DNA of 64,000 nucleotides from Rhodocyclaceae bacterium. Lineage in GTDB: Bacteria; Pseudomonadota; Gammaproteobacteria; Burkholderiales; Rhodocyclaceae. Under the pieces are notes generated by a model. That model made no database searches. It worked only from the letters and a program-made list of their open reading frames with translations, and was not told the origin of the DNA. The DNA lies in contig JAGTRP010000009.1 in assembly GCA_018261935.1 (NCBI GenBank), positions 99,635 to 163,634 on the forward strand, read 5' to 3'. The number at the start of each line of letters is the position of its first letter. Position 1 is the stretch's first letter. This document shows, one piece after another, positions 16,348 to 25,610 of this stretch. The position numbers were made by a program, and so were the translations under genes.

Positions 16348-19098
16348 ATGATCAAAACCGGGGATTCTATCCCTTTCGGCTTCCTTGGGATTTCAAAATC
16401 GATGAACGAGCCTACCCTAGACCCCCGCTGGCAGCCCGCCGTGGCCCACAGCCGTTATCTCGCCTGCCTCCTGGCCGCCCGCCCGGCTCTGGTGCCCGAA
16501 CTGGAGGCCGCCTGGGACCGGCCCCTGTCCGAGGACATGCTGCTCGCCGCCCTGGAACCGCCCCCCGCCGATGACGAGAGCCTCAAACGCGCCCTGCGGC
16601 AGCTCAGGCAGCGGGCCATGGCCCATATCGCCCTGCGGGATCTCTGCGGCCGGGCTCCCCTGGCCGAGGTGATGGAAAGCATGACCCTGCTGGCCGACGT
16701 CACCACCAACTACGCCCTCGATCACCACCACCGGCAGCTGGCCGCCCAGTTCGGCGAACCCCTGGACCGCCACGGCCGCCCCCTGCGCCTCCTGGTGGTG
16801 GGCATGGGCAAGCTGGGCGGGCGGGAACTGAACGTCTCCTCCGACGTGGATTACATCTTCATCTACCCTGAGGAAGGCGACACCGCCGGCCCCAAGAAGA
16901 TCGACAACTTCGACTTCTTCAACCGCCTGGGCAAGCGCCTGATCGGGGCCCTCGGGGACATCACCGCCGATGGCCAGGTCTTCCGGGTGGACATGCGGCT
17001 GCGGCCCAATGGCGACTCCGGCCCCCTGGTGACCTCCCTGGACGGCCTGGAGCACTACCTGATCGCCCAGGGCCGGGAGTGGGAACGCTACGCCTGGATC
17101 AAGGCCCGGGTCATGAACGCCGGAGCCAACGACCAGCCCGAGGCCATCGCCGCCCTGCAGCGCATCAGCCGGCCCTTCGTCTTCCGCAAGTACCTGGATT
17201 TCGGCGCCATCAACGCCATGCGCGACCTCCATGCCCAGATCCGCCGGGAAGTGGCCCGCAAGGACATGGCCGACCACATCAAGCTGGGCCCCGGCGGCAT
17301 CCGGGAAATCGAATTCATCGCCCAGGTCTTCCAGCTCATCCGGGGCGGCCGCGACACCGCCCTGCAGGTGCGCCCCACCCTCTCCGTCCTCGGGCTCCTG
17401 GCCGAGCGCCGCATCATCCCGCCGGAGACCGAGGCCGAGCTGCGGGAGGCTTACGACTTCCTGCGCCGCCTGGAACACCGCCTGCAGTACGTGAACGACC
17501 AGCAGACCCACAGCCTGCCCGAGAACGCCGAGGAACGCCTCAAGATGGCCCGTTCCATGGGCTTCCCCGACTGGCCGGCCCTGCTGGCCGTCCTCAACGG
17601 CCACCGGGAGCGGGTGAGCCGCCACTTCGAGGAGGTCTTCTCCGACCCCGGCGAAGGAGAGCACGCCCTGGCCGGCCTCTGGCTCGGCCAACTCGACGAG
17701 GAGGGCACCCTGGAGCGCCTCTCCGCCCTCGGCTTCCGCCACCCCCGCGCCGCCGCCGGGCGCCTGGACAGCCTGCGCAGCTCCAACCGCTACCGCCAGC
17801 TGCCGGCGTCCAACCGGGAGCGCCTGGACGCCGTCGGCCCCCGCCTCCTGGAAGCAGCCGCCGCCACCCCGGCGCCGGACGAGACCCTGGCCCGCAGCCT
17901 GGACTTCCTCGAGGCCATCAGCCGCCGGGGCGCCTACCTGGCCCTCCTGCAGCAATATCCCGTGGCCCTGAAGCGGGTGGCGGACATCGTCGGCGCCTCC
18001 TCCTGGGCGGCGGACTACCTGACCCGCCACCCCATCCTGCTGGACGAACTGCTGGACCCCAGCCTGCTGGAGGTGGCCACCGACTGGACGGCCTTCCGCC
18101 AGACCCTTCTCCAGGATCTGGCGACCCACCAGGGGGACACGGAGCGGGAAATGGACATCCTGCGGGAGCAGCACCACGCCCAGGTGTTCCGGCTCCTGGC
18201 CCAGGACCTGGCGGGGCTGCACACCATCGAGCGCCTTTCGGACCACCTCACCCAGCTCGCCGACATCCTGGTCCAGGCCACCCTGGACCTGTGCTGGGGG
18301 AAGCTCAAGAACCGCCACCGGGAGCGTCCCGCCTTCGCCGTCATCGGCTACGGCAAGCTGGGGGGCAAGGAGCTGGGCTATGCCTCCGACCTGGACCTGG
18401 TCTACCTCTACGACGACCCCGCCCAGGAGGCCGAGGAGAACTACGTCCGCCTGGGCCAGCGCCTGACCACCTGGCTGTCCAGCCAGACCTCCGCCGGCAT
18501 CCTCTTCGAGGCTGACCTGCGGCTGCGGCCCAACGGCGACTCCGGTCTCCTGGCGGTGTCCGTCGAAGGCTTCCGGGACTACCTGCTGAAGCGCGCCTGG
18601 GTCTGGGAGCACCAGGCCCTGACCCGGGCCCGTTTCTGCGCCGGCGACCCGGCGGTGGGGGAACGCTTCGAGGCCATCCGCAACGAAATCCTTTGCCAGG
18701 AGCGGGACCTCGCCAAACTGCGGGAAGAGGTGCTAGCCATGCGCCAAAAGATGTACGACGCCCACGCCTCCCACAGCGACAGCGAATTCGACATCAAGCA
18801 GGATCCCGGCGGCATCATCGACGTGGAATTCATCGTCCAGTACCTGGTGCTCGGCCATGCCCGGCGCCATCCCGAGCTGACCGGCAACCTGGGCAACATC
18901 GCCCTCCTCAGGATGGCGGCCGGGCTGGGCCTCATCCCCGCCGACCTGGCCGAGGGCACCCGCAACGCCTATCGGGAGTACCGGCGGCTGCAGCACATCA
19001 AGCGCCTCAACGACAGCCCCAAGTCCCGCATCGACCGGGACAGCGTGGCGAACCACATCGACGCCGTCCGGCGCCTGTGGGAGCACGTCCTGGGCTAG
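16348..19098 (+). CDS. glnE: Bifunctional glutamine synthetase adenylyltransferase / adenylyl-removing enzyme
   Basis: Controls GlnA by adding or removing AMP in response to PII. Both nucleotidyltransferase domains are intact: the N-terminal removing domain with GMGKLGGRELNVSSDVDYIFIY, and the C-terminal adenylylating domain with GYGKLGGKELGYASDLDLVYLY, each with its Asp pair, separated by a helical regulatory region. I chose the ATG at 16348 for its GGAG at 7-nt spacing, giving 916 residues; the ATG at 16402 (MNEPTLDPRW) is an alternative with a weaker ribosome site but closer to family starts. The stop at 19098 is certain and is followed by a GC-rich hairpin. It diverges from yhdP. Confidence 0.95.
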   Translation: MIKTGDSIPFGFLGISKSMNEPTLDPRWQPAVAHSRYLACLLAARPALVPELEAAWDRPLSEDMLLAALEPPPADDESLKRALRQLRQRAMAHIALRDLCGRAPLAEVMESMTLLADVTTNYALDHHHRQLAAQFGEPLDRHGRPLRLLVVGMGKLGGRELNVSSDVDYIFIYPEEGDTAGPKKIDNFDFFNRLGKRLIGALGDITADGQVFRVDMRLRPNGDSGPLVTSLDGLEHYLIAQGREWERYAWIKARVMNAGANDQPEAIAALQRISRPFVFRKYLDFGAINAMRDLHAQIRREVARKDMADHIKLGPGGIREIEFIAQVFQLIRGGRDTALQVRPTLSVLGLLAERRIIPPETEAELREAYDFLRRLEHRLQYVNDQQTHSLPENAEERLKMARSMGFPDWPALLAVLNGHRERVSRHFEEVFSDPGEGEHALAGLWLGQLDEEGTLERLSALGFRHPRAAAGRLDSLRSSNRYRQLPASNRERLDAVGPRLLEAAAATPAPDETLARSLDFLEAISRRGAYLALLQQYPVALKRVADIVGASSWAADYLTRHPILLDELLDPSLLEVATDWTAFRQTLLQDLATHQGDTEREMDILREQHHAQVFRLLAQDLAGLHTIERLSDHLTQLADILVQATLDLCWGKLKNRHRERPAFAVIGYGKLGGKELGYASDLDLVYLYDDPAQEAEENYVRLGQRLTTWLSSQTSAGILFEADLRLRPNGDSGLLAVSVEGFRDYLLKRAWVWEHQALTRARFCAGDPAVGERFEAIRNEILCQERDLAKLREEVLAMRQKMYDAHASHSDSEFDIKQDPGGIIDVEFIVQYLVLGHARRHPELTGNLGNIALLRMAAGLGLIPADLAEGTRNAYREYRRLQHIKRLNDSPKSRIDRDSVANHIDAVRRLWEHVLG

Positions 19099-19105
19099 AG
19101 GAAAT

Positions 19106-19133
19106 CCCCCCGCCCCGACGGGGGGTTCCTTTG
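19106..19133 (+). terminator. Hairpin after glnE
   Basis: CCCCCC (19106-19111) pairs with GGGGGG (19120-19125) over an 8-nt loop and is followed by TTCCTTT, a poor T-tract. It sits 7 nt after the glnE stop and is probably a terminator of moderate strength. Confidence 0.5.
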
Positions 19134-19246
19134 CCGAAATGCCGCTGTTTCCCCCCGCTCCCGTTCCATCGAATACGGTAATATTTGCGGACAAAAATAC
19201 ATTCTCATAATCGGCTGGAGAGCTTATCCGAGCACAGGAGGACAGC

Positions 19247-19675
19247 ATGGCATTGTTCGATTTCTTTCGCCGCCTGGCTTTTTTCAAGGGCCGGGACACC
19301 GAGGGCCTGACTGCGGAAGACCTGGACTTCGACAAGTGGATCCAGGCCCATCGGGACTGGCGAACCCGCCTGACCAATTACATCAACGGCGTCAGTGGCG
19401 ATCCCCTGGACGAGGCGGTCATCTGCCGCGACGACCGTTGCGCCCTCGGGCAGTGGATCCATGGCCACGGGGAGAAGTTCTACGGCGACCTGGAGAAATT
19501 CCGCGACATGCGCAATCACCACGCCGAGTTCCACCGCAGCGCCGGCAAGGTCGTCCACTGCTTCAAGAACGATGGCCTGGCCGCTGCCCGGAAGCTGATG
19601 CACAACGACTTCGACCGCAACTCCCTGACGGTCATCAACGATCTGCAGGCGCTCAAGACCACGATCCGGGGCTGA
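19247..19675 (+). CDS. CZB-domain (chemoreceptor zinc-binding) stand-alone protein
   Basis: Encodes 142 residues without signal or membrane segment. The CZB fingerprint is clear: His in QAHRDWRTRL, Cys in RCALGQWIHG, and two His in HHAEFHRSAG, which together hold zinc and in known CZB proteins react to hypochlorite or zinc level and control diguanylate cyclases or chemoreceptors. An AGGAGGACAGC ribosome site precedes the ATG. It lies 195 nt before a chemoreceptor gene that has no CZB domain of its own, so it may act in trans on that receptor or on the window's GGDEF-EAL protein. The pairing is inference from position. A strong hairpin follows. Confidence 0.88.
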   Translation: MALFDFFRRLAFFKGRDTEGLTAEDLDFDKWIQAHRDWRTRLTNYINGVSGDPLDEAVICRDDRCALGQWIHGHGEKFYGDLEKFRDMRNHHAEFHRSAGKVVHCFKNDGLAAARKLMHNDFDRNSLTVINDLQALKTTIRG

Positions 19676-19683
19676 GCCCGCGA

Positions 19684-19732
19684 CCGCCTGCCCATCGTGC
19701 AGGGGGGCCTCCCCGGCACGATAGGCAGGCGG
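19684..19732 (+). terminator. 49-nt near-perfect hairpin after the CZB gene
   Basis: CCGCCTGCC (19684-19692) pairs with GGCAGGCGG (19724-19732); a C/A mismatch follows, then ATCGTGC pairs with GCACGAT; the loop is GC-rich and can pair further. It has no T-tract. It begins 9 nt after the CZB stop and would isolate that gene from the chemoreceptor. Confidence 0.55.
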
Positions 19733-19870
19733 CTTTCGGCGGCCGGCAATGCTGACGGCAAACTGACGCGAATCAACCGCAAGTCACTGGCGCAAAACGA
19801 AAACCCTGTCCGCGGCGCGTCTTTGAGCTAAACTGCCCACCATCCAGAACGCTCAACCGGATGGCATAAC

Positions 19871-21502
19871 ATGTCCGCTCGCAGCTCCATCTCCACCAAA
19901 CTCCTCATCGCCCACTTCCTCGCCGTCCTGGTCGTCATGGGCGGCGGCGCCATCGCCGTGACAGCCCTGACCGGCGCCATCTCCACCTACCGGGAGGAAG
20001 TGCGGACTCTGCAGGACGCCCGAACCGGCATCCTCAAGACCCAAACCCATTTCAAAAGCCAGATCCAGGAATGGAAGGACGTCCTCCTGCGCGGCAAGGA
20101 CCCAGCCAAGCTGGACAAGCACTGGAAGGGCTTCGAGGCCGAGGAGGCCCGGGTCGACAAGTCCGCCGACGAGCTGGCGGCCGCCCTGCCCGCCGGCAAC
20201 GCCAGGCAGCTGGTCACGGATTTTGCGGCGGCGCACCGGAAACTGGCCGCAGGCTATCGCCAGGGCCTGGCGGCCTTCAAGGATGCCGGGGCCGACCCGC
20301 AGGTCGGCGACGCGGCGGTGGCGGGCATGGATCGCGCAATGACGCAACTGCTGAGCGAGGCGGTGGCCGAGATCGGCAAACAGGCGAAGGAGGCCCAGGA
20401 GGCCGCCGATGCCAAGACCCGCAACGGCCTCTTCACCGCCGCCGTGGCCGTGCTCCTGGCCCTGGCCGGCGGCCTGGCGGTGTTTGCCGTCATCATCCGC
20501 CGCTGGATCGTCGCCCCCACCAAGCTGCTGGTCGCCGAACTCGAATCCCTGGCCGCAGGCAACCTCTCCAGCCCCATCCAGACCCAGATCAGCGGGGAGA
20601 TCGGGCAGGTCGCCGAGGGTACTGAAGTCCTGCGCCGGCACCTCCTCGAACTGATCGGGGAGGCGAAGCAATCCTCGACGGCGGTGCTGGCGGGGAGCGA
20701 GGACATCTACTCGTCCGCCACCGGCATCCTGAACGAAGCGGAAACCCAGAGCCAGATCGCCGCCACCCTGGCTGCGGCCATGGAGGAGGTCCAGGTCACC
20801 ATCGAGCACATTTCGGAGGAGACCAACCATCTCAGCGACAAGGCGGGAGGCGCCCGGACCAGCACCCTAGAGGGCCACCAGCTGGTCTCGACCCTGATCG
20901 GGGACGTGCGGGCCGTGGCCGGCAGTCTCACCGAAGCCAATGCCCTGGTCTCCCGCTTCGTCGAAAGCGCCCGCAGCATCGGCAGCCTGACCCACCAGGT
21001 CAAGGAAATCGCCGACCAGACCAACCTGCTGGCGCTGAACGCCGCCATCGAGGCGGCCCGGGCCGGCGAGCACGGCCGGGGCTTCGCCGTGGTGGCCGAC
21101 GAGGTGCGCAAGCTGGCGGAGAAGTCATCCCAGTCCGCCGACGAGATCGAGCGGGTCACCCGGACCCTGGAGGACAGCACCGCTGCCGTCGAGGGGGCCA
21201 TCAACGACGGCAACGACCAGCTGGCCGCCAATATCGCCCGCAGCAACGAGGTCATCGAACGGCTGAACACCACCATCGCTGCCGCCGAGTCGGTGAGCCG
21301 GGGAGTGGAGGCCATCGCCGACAGCCTGCGGGAGCAGAATGCCGCCATCCGGGGCGTGGCCGGCAAGGCCGAGCACCTGGCCCAGCAGTCCGAGGAAAAC
21401 TCCGCCATGGCCAGCCGCATCCATGGCGGCGCCGACCAGATGAAGCGCTTCTCGGAGACGCTGCAGCACGCCCTGCGCTCCTTCCGGCTGGCCGGCGAGT
21501 AG
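19871..21502 (+). CDS. Methyl-accepting chemotaxis protein
   Basis: Encodes 543 residues. Order: membrane helix (~10-34), periplasmic helical sensor domain of ~145 residues with no recognisable cache fold (four-helix-bundle type), second membrane helix (~183-207, [19 protein letters not shown]), HAMP (~208-262), and a cytoplasmic signalling domain. The signalling hairpin tip is [38 protein letters not shown], fully conserved for CheA/CheW coupling. No CheR-binding pentapeptide is seen at the C-terminus. No ligand can be named. It is a single gene, preceded by the CZB protein and followed by a GC-rich hairpin (about 21507-21524). Confidence 0.95.
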   Translation: MSARSSISTKLLIAHFLAVLVVMGGGAIAVTALTGAISTYREEVRTLQDARTGILKTQTHFKSQIQEWKDVLLRGKDPAKLDKHWKGFEAEEARVDKSADELAAALPAGNARQLVTDFAAAHRKLAAGYRQGLAAFKDAGADPQVGDAAVAGMDRAMTQLLSEAVAEIGKQAKEAQEAADAKTRNGLFTAAVAVLLALAGGLAVFAVIIRRWIVAPTKLLVAELESLAAGNLSSPIQTQISGEIGQVAEGTEVLRRHLLELIGEAKQSSTAVLAGSEDIYSSATGILNEAETQSQIAATLAAAMEEVQVTIEHISEETNHLSDKAGGARTSTLEGHQLVSTLIGDVRAVAGSLTEANALVSRFVESARSIGSLTHQVKEIADQTNLLALNAAIEAARAGEHGRGFAVVADEVRKLAEKSSQSADEIERVTRTLEDSTAAVEGAINDGNDQLAANIARSNEVIERLNTTIAAAESVSRGVEAIADSLREQNAAIRGVAGKAEHLAQQSEENSAMASRIHGGADQMKRFSETLQHALRSFRLAGE

Positions 21503-21704
21503 AGCCCCGGCCGGCGAAGGCCGGCCTGCTGCAGCTGGCGACCTCCCGGCGCAACTGGCGCCCCCATCCGCCCTTTCGTCGCACGGGCCGAAGCGACGGG
21601 TAAGCCCGCTCCATGATGCCCTCCATTCATCCAGGAGGCATTATGGGAATATCGGCAATCTTGATTTCTGAAACGGCCGACCACCGTCCCCGGGAGCGGG
21701 CACG

Positions 21705-22388
21705 ATGACGGCCGCCCTCGAACTGCACGGCGTCGCCAAGCGCTACCCCCTGGCCGGCGCAAAGGACGGCAACGGCGTGGCAGCCCTGCGGGACGTCAGC
21801 CTCAGCCTGCCGGCCGGCGCCTTCGTCGCCATCGAGGGGCCGTCGGGCAGCGGCAAGAGCACCCTCCTCCACATCTGCGGCCTGATCGACCGCTTCGACA
21901 GCGGCGAGTATTGGCTCCAGGGGCAGAACGTGGCCGATCTGGACGAGGCCAGCCGCACCCGCCTGCGACGCCGGAGCATCGGCTTCATTTTCCAGGGCTT
22001 CCACCTGATCCCCGTGCTGACGGTGGCCGAGAACGTCGCCTACGCCCTGTGGCTCCTGGGCGTGAACCGCCAGGCCAGCCGGGAGCGGGTCGAGGAAATC
22101 CTGGAGGCGGTGGGCCTCGCCACCCAGGCGAACCAGCGGCCGGACCAGCTTTCCGGCGGCCAGCGGCAGCGGGCCGCCATCGCCCGGGCCCTGGTCAAGG
22201 GCCCCCAGGTGGTCATCGCCGACGAGCCCACCGCCAACCTGGACACCGCCACGGCCCAATCCATCATCGAGCTGATGCACAGCCTGGGGGCGCAGAGCGG
22301 CACGACTTTCCTGATCGCCACCCACGACGGCCGCATGTCCGCCCGTTGCGACACCGTGTACCGCCTGGCCGACGGGGTGCTGCAATGA
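21705..22388 (+). CDS. ABC transporter ATP-binding protein, LolD/MacB family
   Basis: Encodes 227 residues. Walker A GPSGSGKSTLLH (~residue 46), Q-loop FIFQGFHLIPVLTVAENV, signature LSGGQRQRAAIARAL, Walker B VVIADEPTANLD and the H-loop (IATHD) are all present. The closest subclass is the LolD/MacB/FtsE group, which drives mechanotransmission rather than ordinary import. Its stop overlaps the permease start (ATGA). The operon continues with a LolA-like protein and an outer-membrane protein, so it probably moves a lipoprotein or other lipidic cargo out of the inner membrane. Not the housekeeping lolD, whose partners are lolC/E. Confidence 0.92.
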   Translation: MTAALELHGVAKRYPLAGAKDGNGVAALRDVSLSLPAGAFVAIEGPSGSGKSTLLHICGLIDRFDSGEYWLQGQNVADLDEASRTRLRRRSIGFIFQGFHLIPVLTVAENVAYALWLLGVNRQASRERVEEILEAVGLATQANQRPDQLSGGQRQRAAIARALVKGPQVVIADEPTANLDTATAQSIIELMHSLGAQSGTTFLIATHDGRMSARCDTVYRLADGVLQ

Positions 22389-23602
22389 CTCCCCTGCGCT
22401 TCGCCTGGCAGAACGTCCTGCGCAACCGCCGCCGGTCCCTGATGACCATCCTGCTCACCGCCCTGGGCTGCGCCTCGGCCCTCATCGCCGGCGGCTTCGC
22501 CCTCTATACCTACGAGTCCCTGGAAGAGGGGGCGGCGAGGGAATCGGGCCATCTGCTGGTGGCCCATCCCGACTACTTCAGCCGCGACGAGGAGACGCCC
22601 CTGCAATACGGGCTGACCGACAGCGGTGCCCTGGTCCACAGCCTCCAGGCCCGAGACGAGGTCAAGCGGATCCTGCCCCGGCTCAATTTTTCCGGGCTGA
22701 TTTCCAATGGCGACAAGTCCGTGATCTTCCTCGGCCAGGGCGTCGACCTGGCCGGGGAAGTGGCGGCCCGGGGCACCTTCCTGCAATTGCAGGCCGGGGA
22801 GCTGCCGGCCGACGGCGGGACGGGCGGCACCCCGCGCATCGTGGTGGGCGAAGCCCTGGCCCGGAGTCTCAATGCCCGCCCCGGCAGCTCCCTCACCCTG
22901 CTGGCGACCACCGTCCACGGCACCATGAACGCCCAGGACGTGGAGGTGGCAGGCATCGTCGCCACCGGCGTGCCGGAGGTGGACAAGCGCCTGGTCTACG
23001 GCCCCCTGCCGGCGGTGCAGCGCCTGCTGCAGACGGAGCGGGTGAGCACCCTCGCCGTCTATGTGGACGACATCGCCCGGGTGCCGGCCTACCTGGCGGA
23101 CTGGCAGGCCGGCGACCCCCGCCACGCCTACCGCCCCTGGTGGGAGGAGGCCTTCTATTACCAGGCGGTGCGGGCCCTCTACAACCGCATCTTTGGGCTC
23201 CTGGGCTTCATCATCGCCGCCCTGGTCTTCTTCGCGGTGACCAACACCCTGGCCATGGCGGTGCTGGAACGCACCCGGGAAATCGGCACCCAGCGGGCCC
23301 TGGGGGCTTCGCCCTGGGAAATCACCGCCCAGTTCATCCGGGAGGGCCTCATGATCGGCGCCTGCGGGGTGGCCCTGGGCATGCTGGCCGCCGGGGGGAT
23401 CACCCTCGCCCTGCGCCACCTGGGCCTGCAGATGCCCCCGCCCCCCGGGCGCTCGGTGGGCTATCCGCTGCTGGTGAGCTTTTCCCCGTCCATGTACGCC
23501 CTGGCCGGCCTGGCCCTCTTGTCCCTGTGCGGATTCGCCGCCTGGCTGGTGAGCCGCAAGGCGGCCGCCCGCCCCATCGTGGAGGCCCTCACCCATGTCT
23601 AG
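22385..23602 (+). CDS. FtsX/MacB-type ABC transporter permease
   Basis: Encodes 405 residues from the ATG overlapping the ATPase stop. One N-terminal membrane helix (~18-42) is followed by a ~230-residue periplasmic MacB-PCD-like domain and three C-terminal helices (GLLGFIIAALVFFAVTNTLAMA; the GACGVALGMLAAGGITLAL region; MYALAGLALLSLCGFAAWLV). The conserved cytoplasmic coupling segment ERTREIGTQRALGASPWEI is typical of FtsX-fold permeases (LolC/E, MacB). The ORF is in one piece, so the working transporter is presumably a homodimer with two ATPases. Its stop overlaps the start of the next gene. Confidence 0.9.
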   Translation: MTPLRFAWQNVLRNRRRSLMTILLTALGCASALIAGGFALYTYESLEEGAARESGHLLVAHPDYFSRDEETPLQYGLTDSGALVHSLQARDEVKRILPRLNFSGLISNGDKSVIFLGQGVDLAGEVAARGTFLQLQAGELPADGGTGGTPRIVVGEALARSLNARPGSSLTLLATTVHGTMNAQDVEVAGIVATGVPEVDKRLVYGPLPAVQRLLQTERVSTLAVYVDDIARVPAYLADWQAGDPRHAYRPWWEEAFYYQAVRALYNRIFGLLGFIIAALVFFAVTNTLAMAVLERTREIGTQRALGASPWEITAQFIREGLMIGACGVALGMLAAGGITLALRHLGLQMPPPPGRSVGYPLLVSFSPSMYALAGLALLSLCGFAAWLVSRKAAARPIVEALTHV

Positions 23603-24347
23603 GAAAAACGCCTGTGGATTCCGGGCCCTACTGGCCCTCCTCTGCGGCTGCCTGCTGGCTACCGCCCGGGCCGACGACGGCATCGCCCCGCTCCTCCAGC
23701 AGGCCGACGCCTACCGGTTGGCGGAAAAGAACGCCCTGGTCGATGTCGAAGTGGATGTGCTGCGCCATGGCGAGGTGGACAAGCAGCGGCAGTACGCCGT
23801 CTATGTGAAGCCCGGCCGGCGCTCCCTGGTGGTCATGAAGACCCCCATCGAGATCGGGCAGAAGGTCCTCATGCTGGGGGAGCAGTTCTGGCTCCTGATG
23901 CCCGACACCCAGCGCCCCCTGCGCATCACCGCCAGCCAGAAGCTCCTGGGGGAAGCGGCGGTGGGGGACGTCGCCAGCCTCACCTGGAGCGAGGATTACG
24001 ACGGCACCCTGGCCGGGGAAGAGGCCATCGACGGCCGCCCCTGCCTCCATCTTTCCCTGCAGGCCCGCCGCCCGGTGACTTACTCCCGCATCGAGCTGTG
24101 GCTGGACAAGGCCAGCCGGGAGCCGGTGAAGGCGGATTTCTTCGTCGGCTCCGACAAGCGGGCGAAGGAGGCCCGCTTCGAGCTTTCCCATCTGGCCGGC
24201 CGCCGGCGGGTGACCCGCATGGTCCTCATCGACAATCTCCAGGCCGGCAAGCAGACCGTGGTGCGCTACCTCGCCTTCCGGGAGCACCAGCTGGGTGACG
24301 AGTCCTTCAACCCGGCGGCCCTGGTCCGGCGAGTGGCGGTGGAATGA
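23595..24347 (+). CDS. Outer-membrane lipoprotein-sorting (LolA-like) periplasmic protein
   Basis: Encodes 250 residues with a signal peptide (LLALLCGCLLATARADD). The mature part has the LolA/LolB-like half-barrel pattern: VDVEVDVLRHGEVDKQRQYAVYVKPGRRSLVVMKTPIEIGQKVLML, then FWLLMPDTQRPLRITASQKLLG and an SRIELWLDKASREPVKADFF strand pair (COG2834 type). It overlaps the permease by 8 nt and the outer-membrane gene by 4 nt, so all four genes are translationally coupled. Presumed job: to receive lipoprotein or lipid from the ABC transporter and carry it over the periplasm. Cargo unknown; it is not the housekeeping LolA next to ftsK. Confidence 0.85.
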   Translation: MSRKNACGFRALLALLCGCLLATARADDGIAPLLQQADAYRLAEKNALVDVEVDVLRHGEVDKQRQYAVYVKPGRRSLVVMKTPIEIGQKVLMLGEQFWLLMPDTQRPLRITASQKLLGEAAVGDVASLTWSEDYDGTLAGEEAIDGRPCLHLSLQARRPVTYSRIELWLDKASREPVKADFFVGSDKRAKEARFELSHLAGRRRVTRMVLIDNLQAGKQTVVRYLAFREHQLGDESFNPAALVRRVAVE

Positions 24348-25576
24348 TCCGCCGGGCGGGATGCTGCCTGGCCCTGGCCTTTGCCCAGGCCGCCTGGGGG
24401 ATGGAATGGGCGGCCTCCTACGCCCTCACACCCGACGCCAGCCGCTCCCGAACCGGCAGCCCCTACGCCCAGCCGGAATCCCGGGCGGGCAACGGCTGGC
24501 GGCAGGATATCGGCCTGCGGGCGGCGGCGGGGGGCGGGGTGGGGCAATTCAACCTGCGCACCGAAGCCCGCTTCGGGGAGCGGGCCGTTACCCACATCGA
24601 CGTAAACCAGCTCTACCTGGACCACACCCTGGCGGAAGGCGCCGGCCGCACCTGGGGCCTCACCGCCGGCAAGAAGATCCTCGCCTCCCCCATCGGCTTC
24701 GGCTTCCGCCCCCTGGACGTGATCCAGCAGGAGAACCGCCGCCGCTTCAACGCCCCGCCCCTCACCGGCGTTCCCCTGGTGGCGGTGGACCGGCTCACCG
24801 CCGGCGATGCCCTGGGGCTGGTGGCCAGTGGCCGCCCGGACGAGGGGCCGCAACGGGAAGCCCTGACCCTGCGGGCGACCCATGGCGCCGATACCTACGA
24901 AATCCACGCCGTGGCCCAGGGCATGGCCGGCCAGGGCGGCGCCTTCGGCATCGGCGCCATGGGCACGCCGCCGGGGGAAGGCGATTCGGCCTGGGATACA
25001 GCTTGGCACGGGGCCGCCCTCTGGCAGCGGCGGGCCCCGGTGCTGCGCCATCGCCTGGCCGACGACCCGGCCGGCCCACCCCTGGCCACCGGAAACCCCC
25101 TGCAGCCCGACGAGCGTGCCGCCGTCTGGAAAACGGTGGCCGGGGTCCAGTTCAGCCACGGCAGCGGCTGGGGCCTGCTGCTGGAGTATTGGCACGACGG
25201 CAGCGCCTGGCGGGCCTCGGAGTGGCGCCGGCTCGACCGCTTGACCCGGCGCCAGCAAGCCCTGGCCGGGCTGGCCCCAATGGCGGCCATCCAGGGCAAT
25301 CTCGCCTGGTCCGCCGGCGCCTTCGCCGCCCCCAGCCTGCTGCCGGACAACGTCATGGCCCGCTTGAGCTATACCGCCGAATCCTGGAACGGGGCCCTCG
25401 AATGGCTCGCCACGCCCGAGGACGGCGGCAATGTCCTGACCCTCGGGCTGACCCGGGAAGGCAACCGGCAGAAGGGCCAGTTCGGCTGGCAGCACCTGGC
25501 CGGCCCCGCCGATTCCGCCTACGGCCAGGCCCCGACCCGGGATTTCCTATTCGTCCGCTGGCTCTGGGCCCTGTGA
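24344..25576 (+). CDS. Putative outer-membrane beta-barrel protein of the ABC/LolA-like operon
   Basis: Encodes 410 residues with a signal peptide (CCLALAFAQAAWG). The mature protein shows alternating amphipathic strands rich in Trp, Tyr and Gly (for example WGLTAGKKILASPIGFGFRPLD, LLLEYWHDGSAWRASEWRRLD, ARLSYTAESWNGALEWL) and ends in FLFVRWLWAL, close to the aromatic C-terminal strand used for BAM recognition. No named porin family is recognised. It starts inside the stop of the LolA-like gene. The three genes before it suggest an envelope-spanning export route for which this barrel is either the last component or the cargo acceptor. Confidence 0.75.
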   Translation: MIRRAGCCLALAFAQAAWGMEWAASYALTPDASRSRTGSPYAQPESRAGNGWRQDIGLRAAAGGGVGQFNLRTEARFGERAVTHIDVNQLYLDHTLAEGAGRTWGLTAGKKILASPIGFGFRPLDVIQQENRRRFNAPPLTGVPLVAVDRLTAGDALGLVASGRPDEGPQREALTLRATHGADTYEIHAVAQGMAGQGGAFGIGAMGTPPGEGDSAWDTAWHGAALWQRRAPVLRHRLADDPAGPPLATGNPLQPDERAAVWKTVAGVQFSHGSGWGLLLEYWHDGSAWRASEWRRLDRLTRRQQALAGLAPMAAIQGNLAWSAGAFAAPSLLPDNVMARLSYTAESWNGALEWLATPEDGGNVLTLGLTREGNRQKGQFGWQHLAGPADSAYGQAPTRDFLFVRWLWAL

Positions 25577-25610
25577 TGCCGGCGGTTTTGCAATTCGCAT
25601 AGGCTCGACT

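Noticed and set aside
12489..16574. Very long open frame (1361 codons) on the plus strand opposite yhdP
   Set aside because: It is a shadow of the GC-rich yhdP gene; its translation is low-complexity (Gly/Ala/Gln/His/Asp), with no domain, and crosses into the next gene. yhdP on the other strand is a full known family member.
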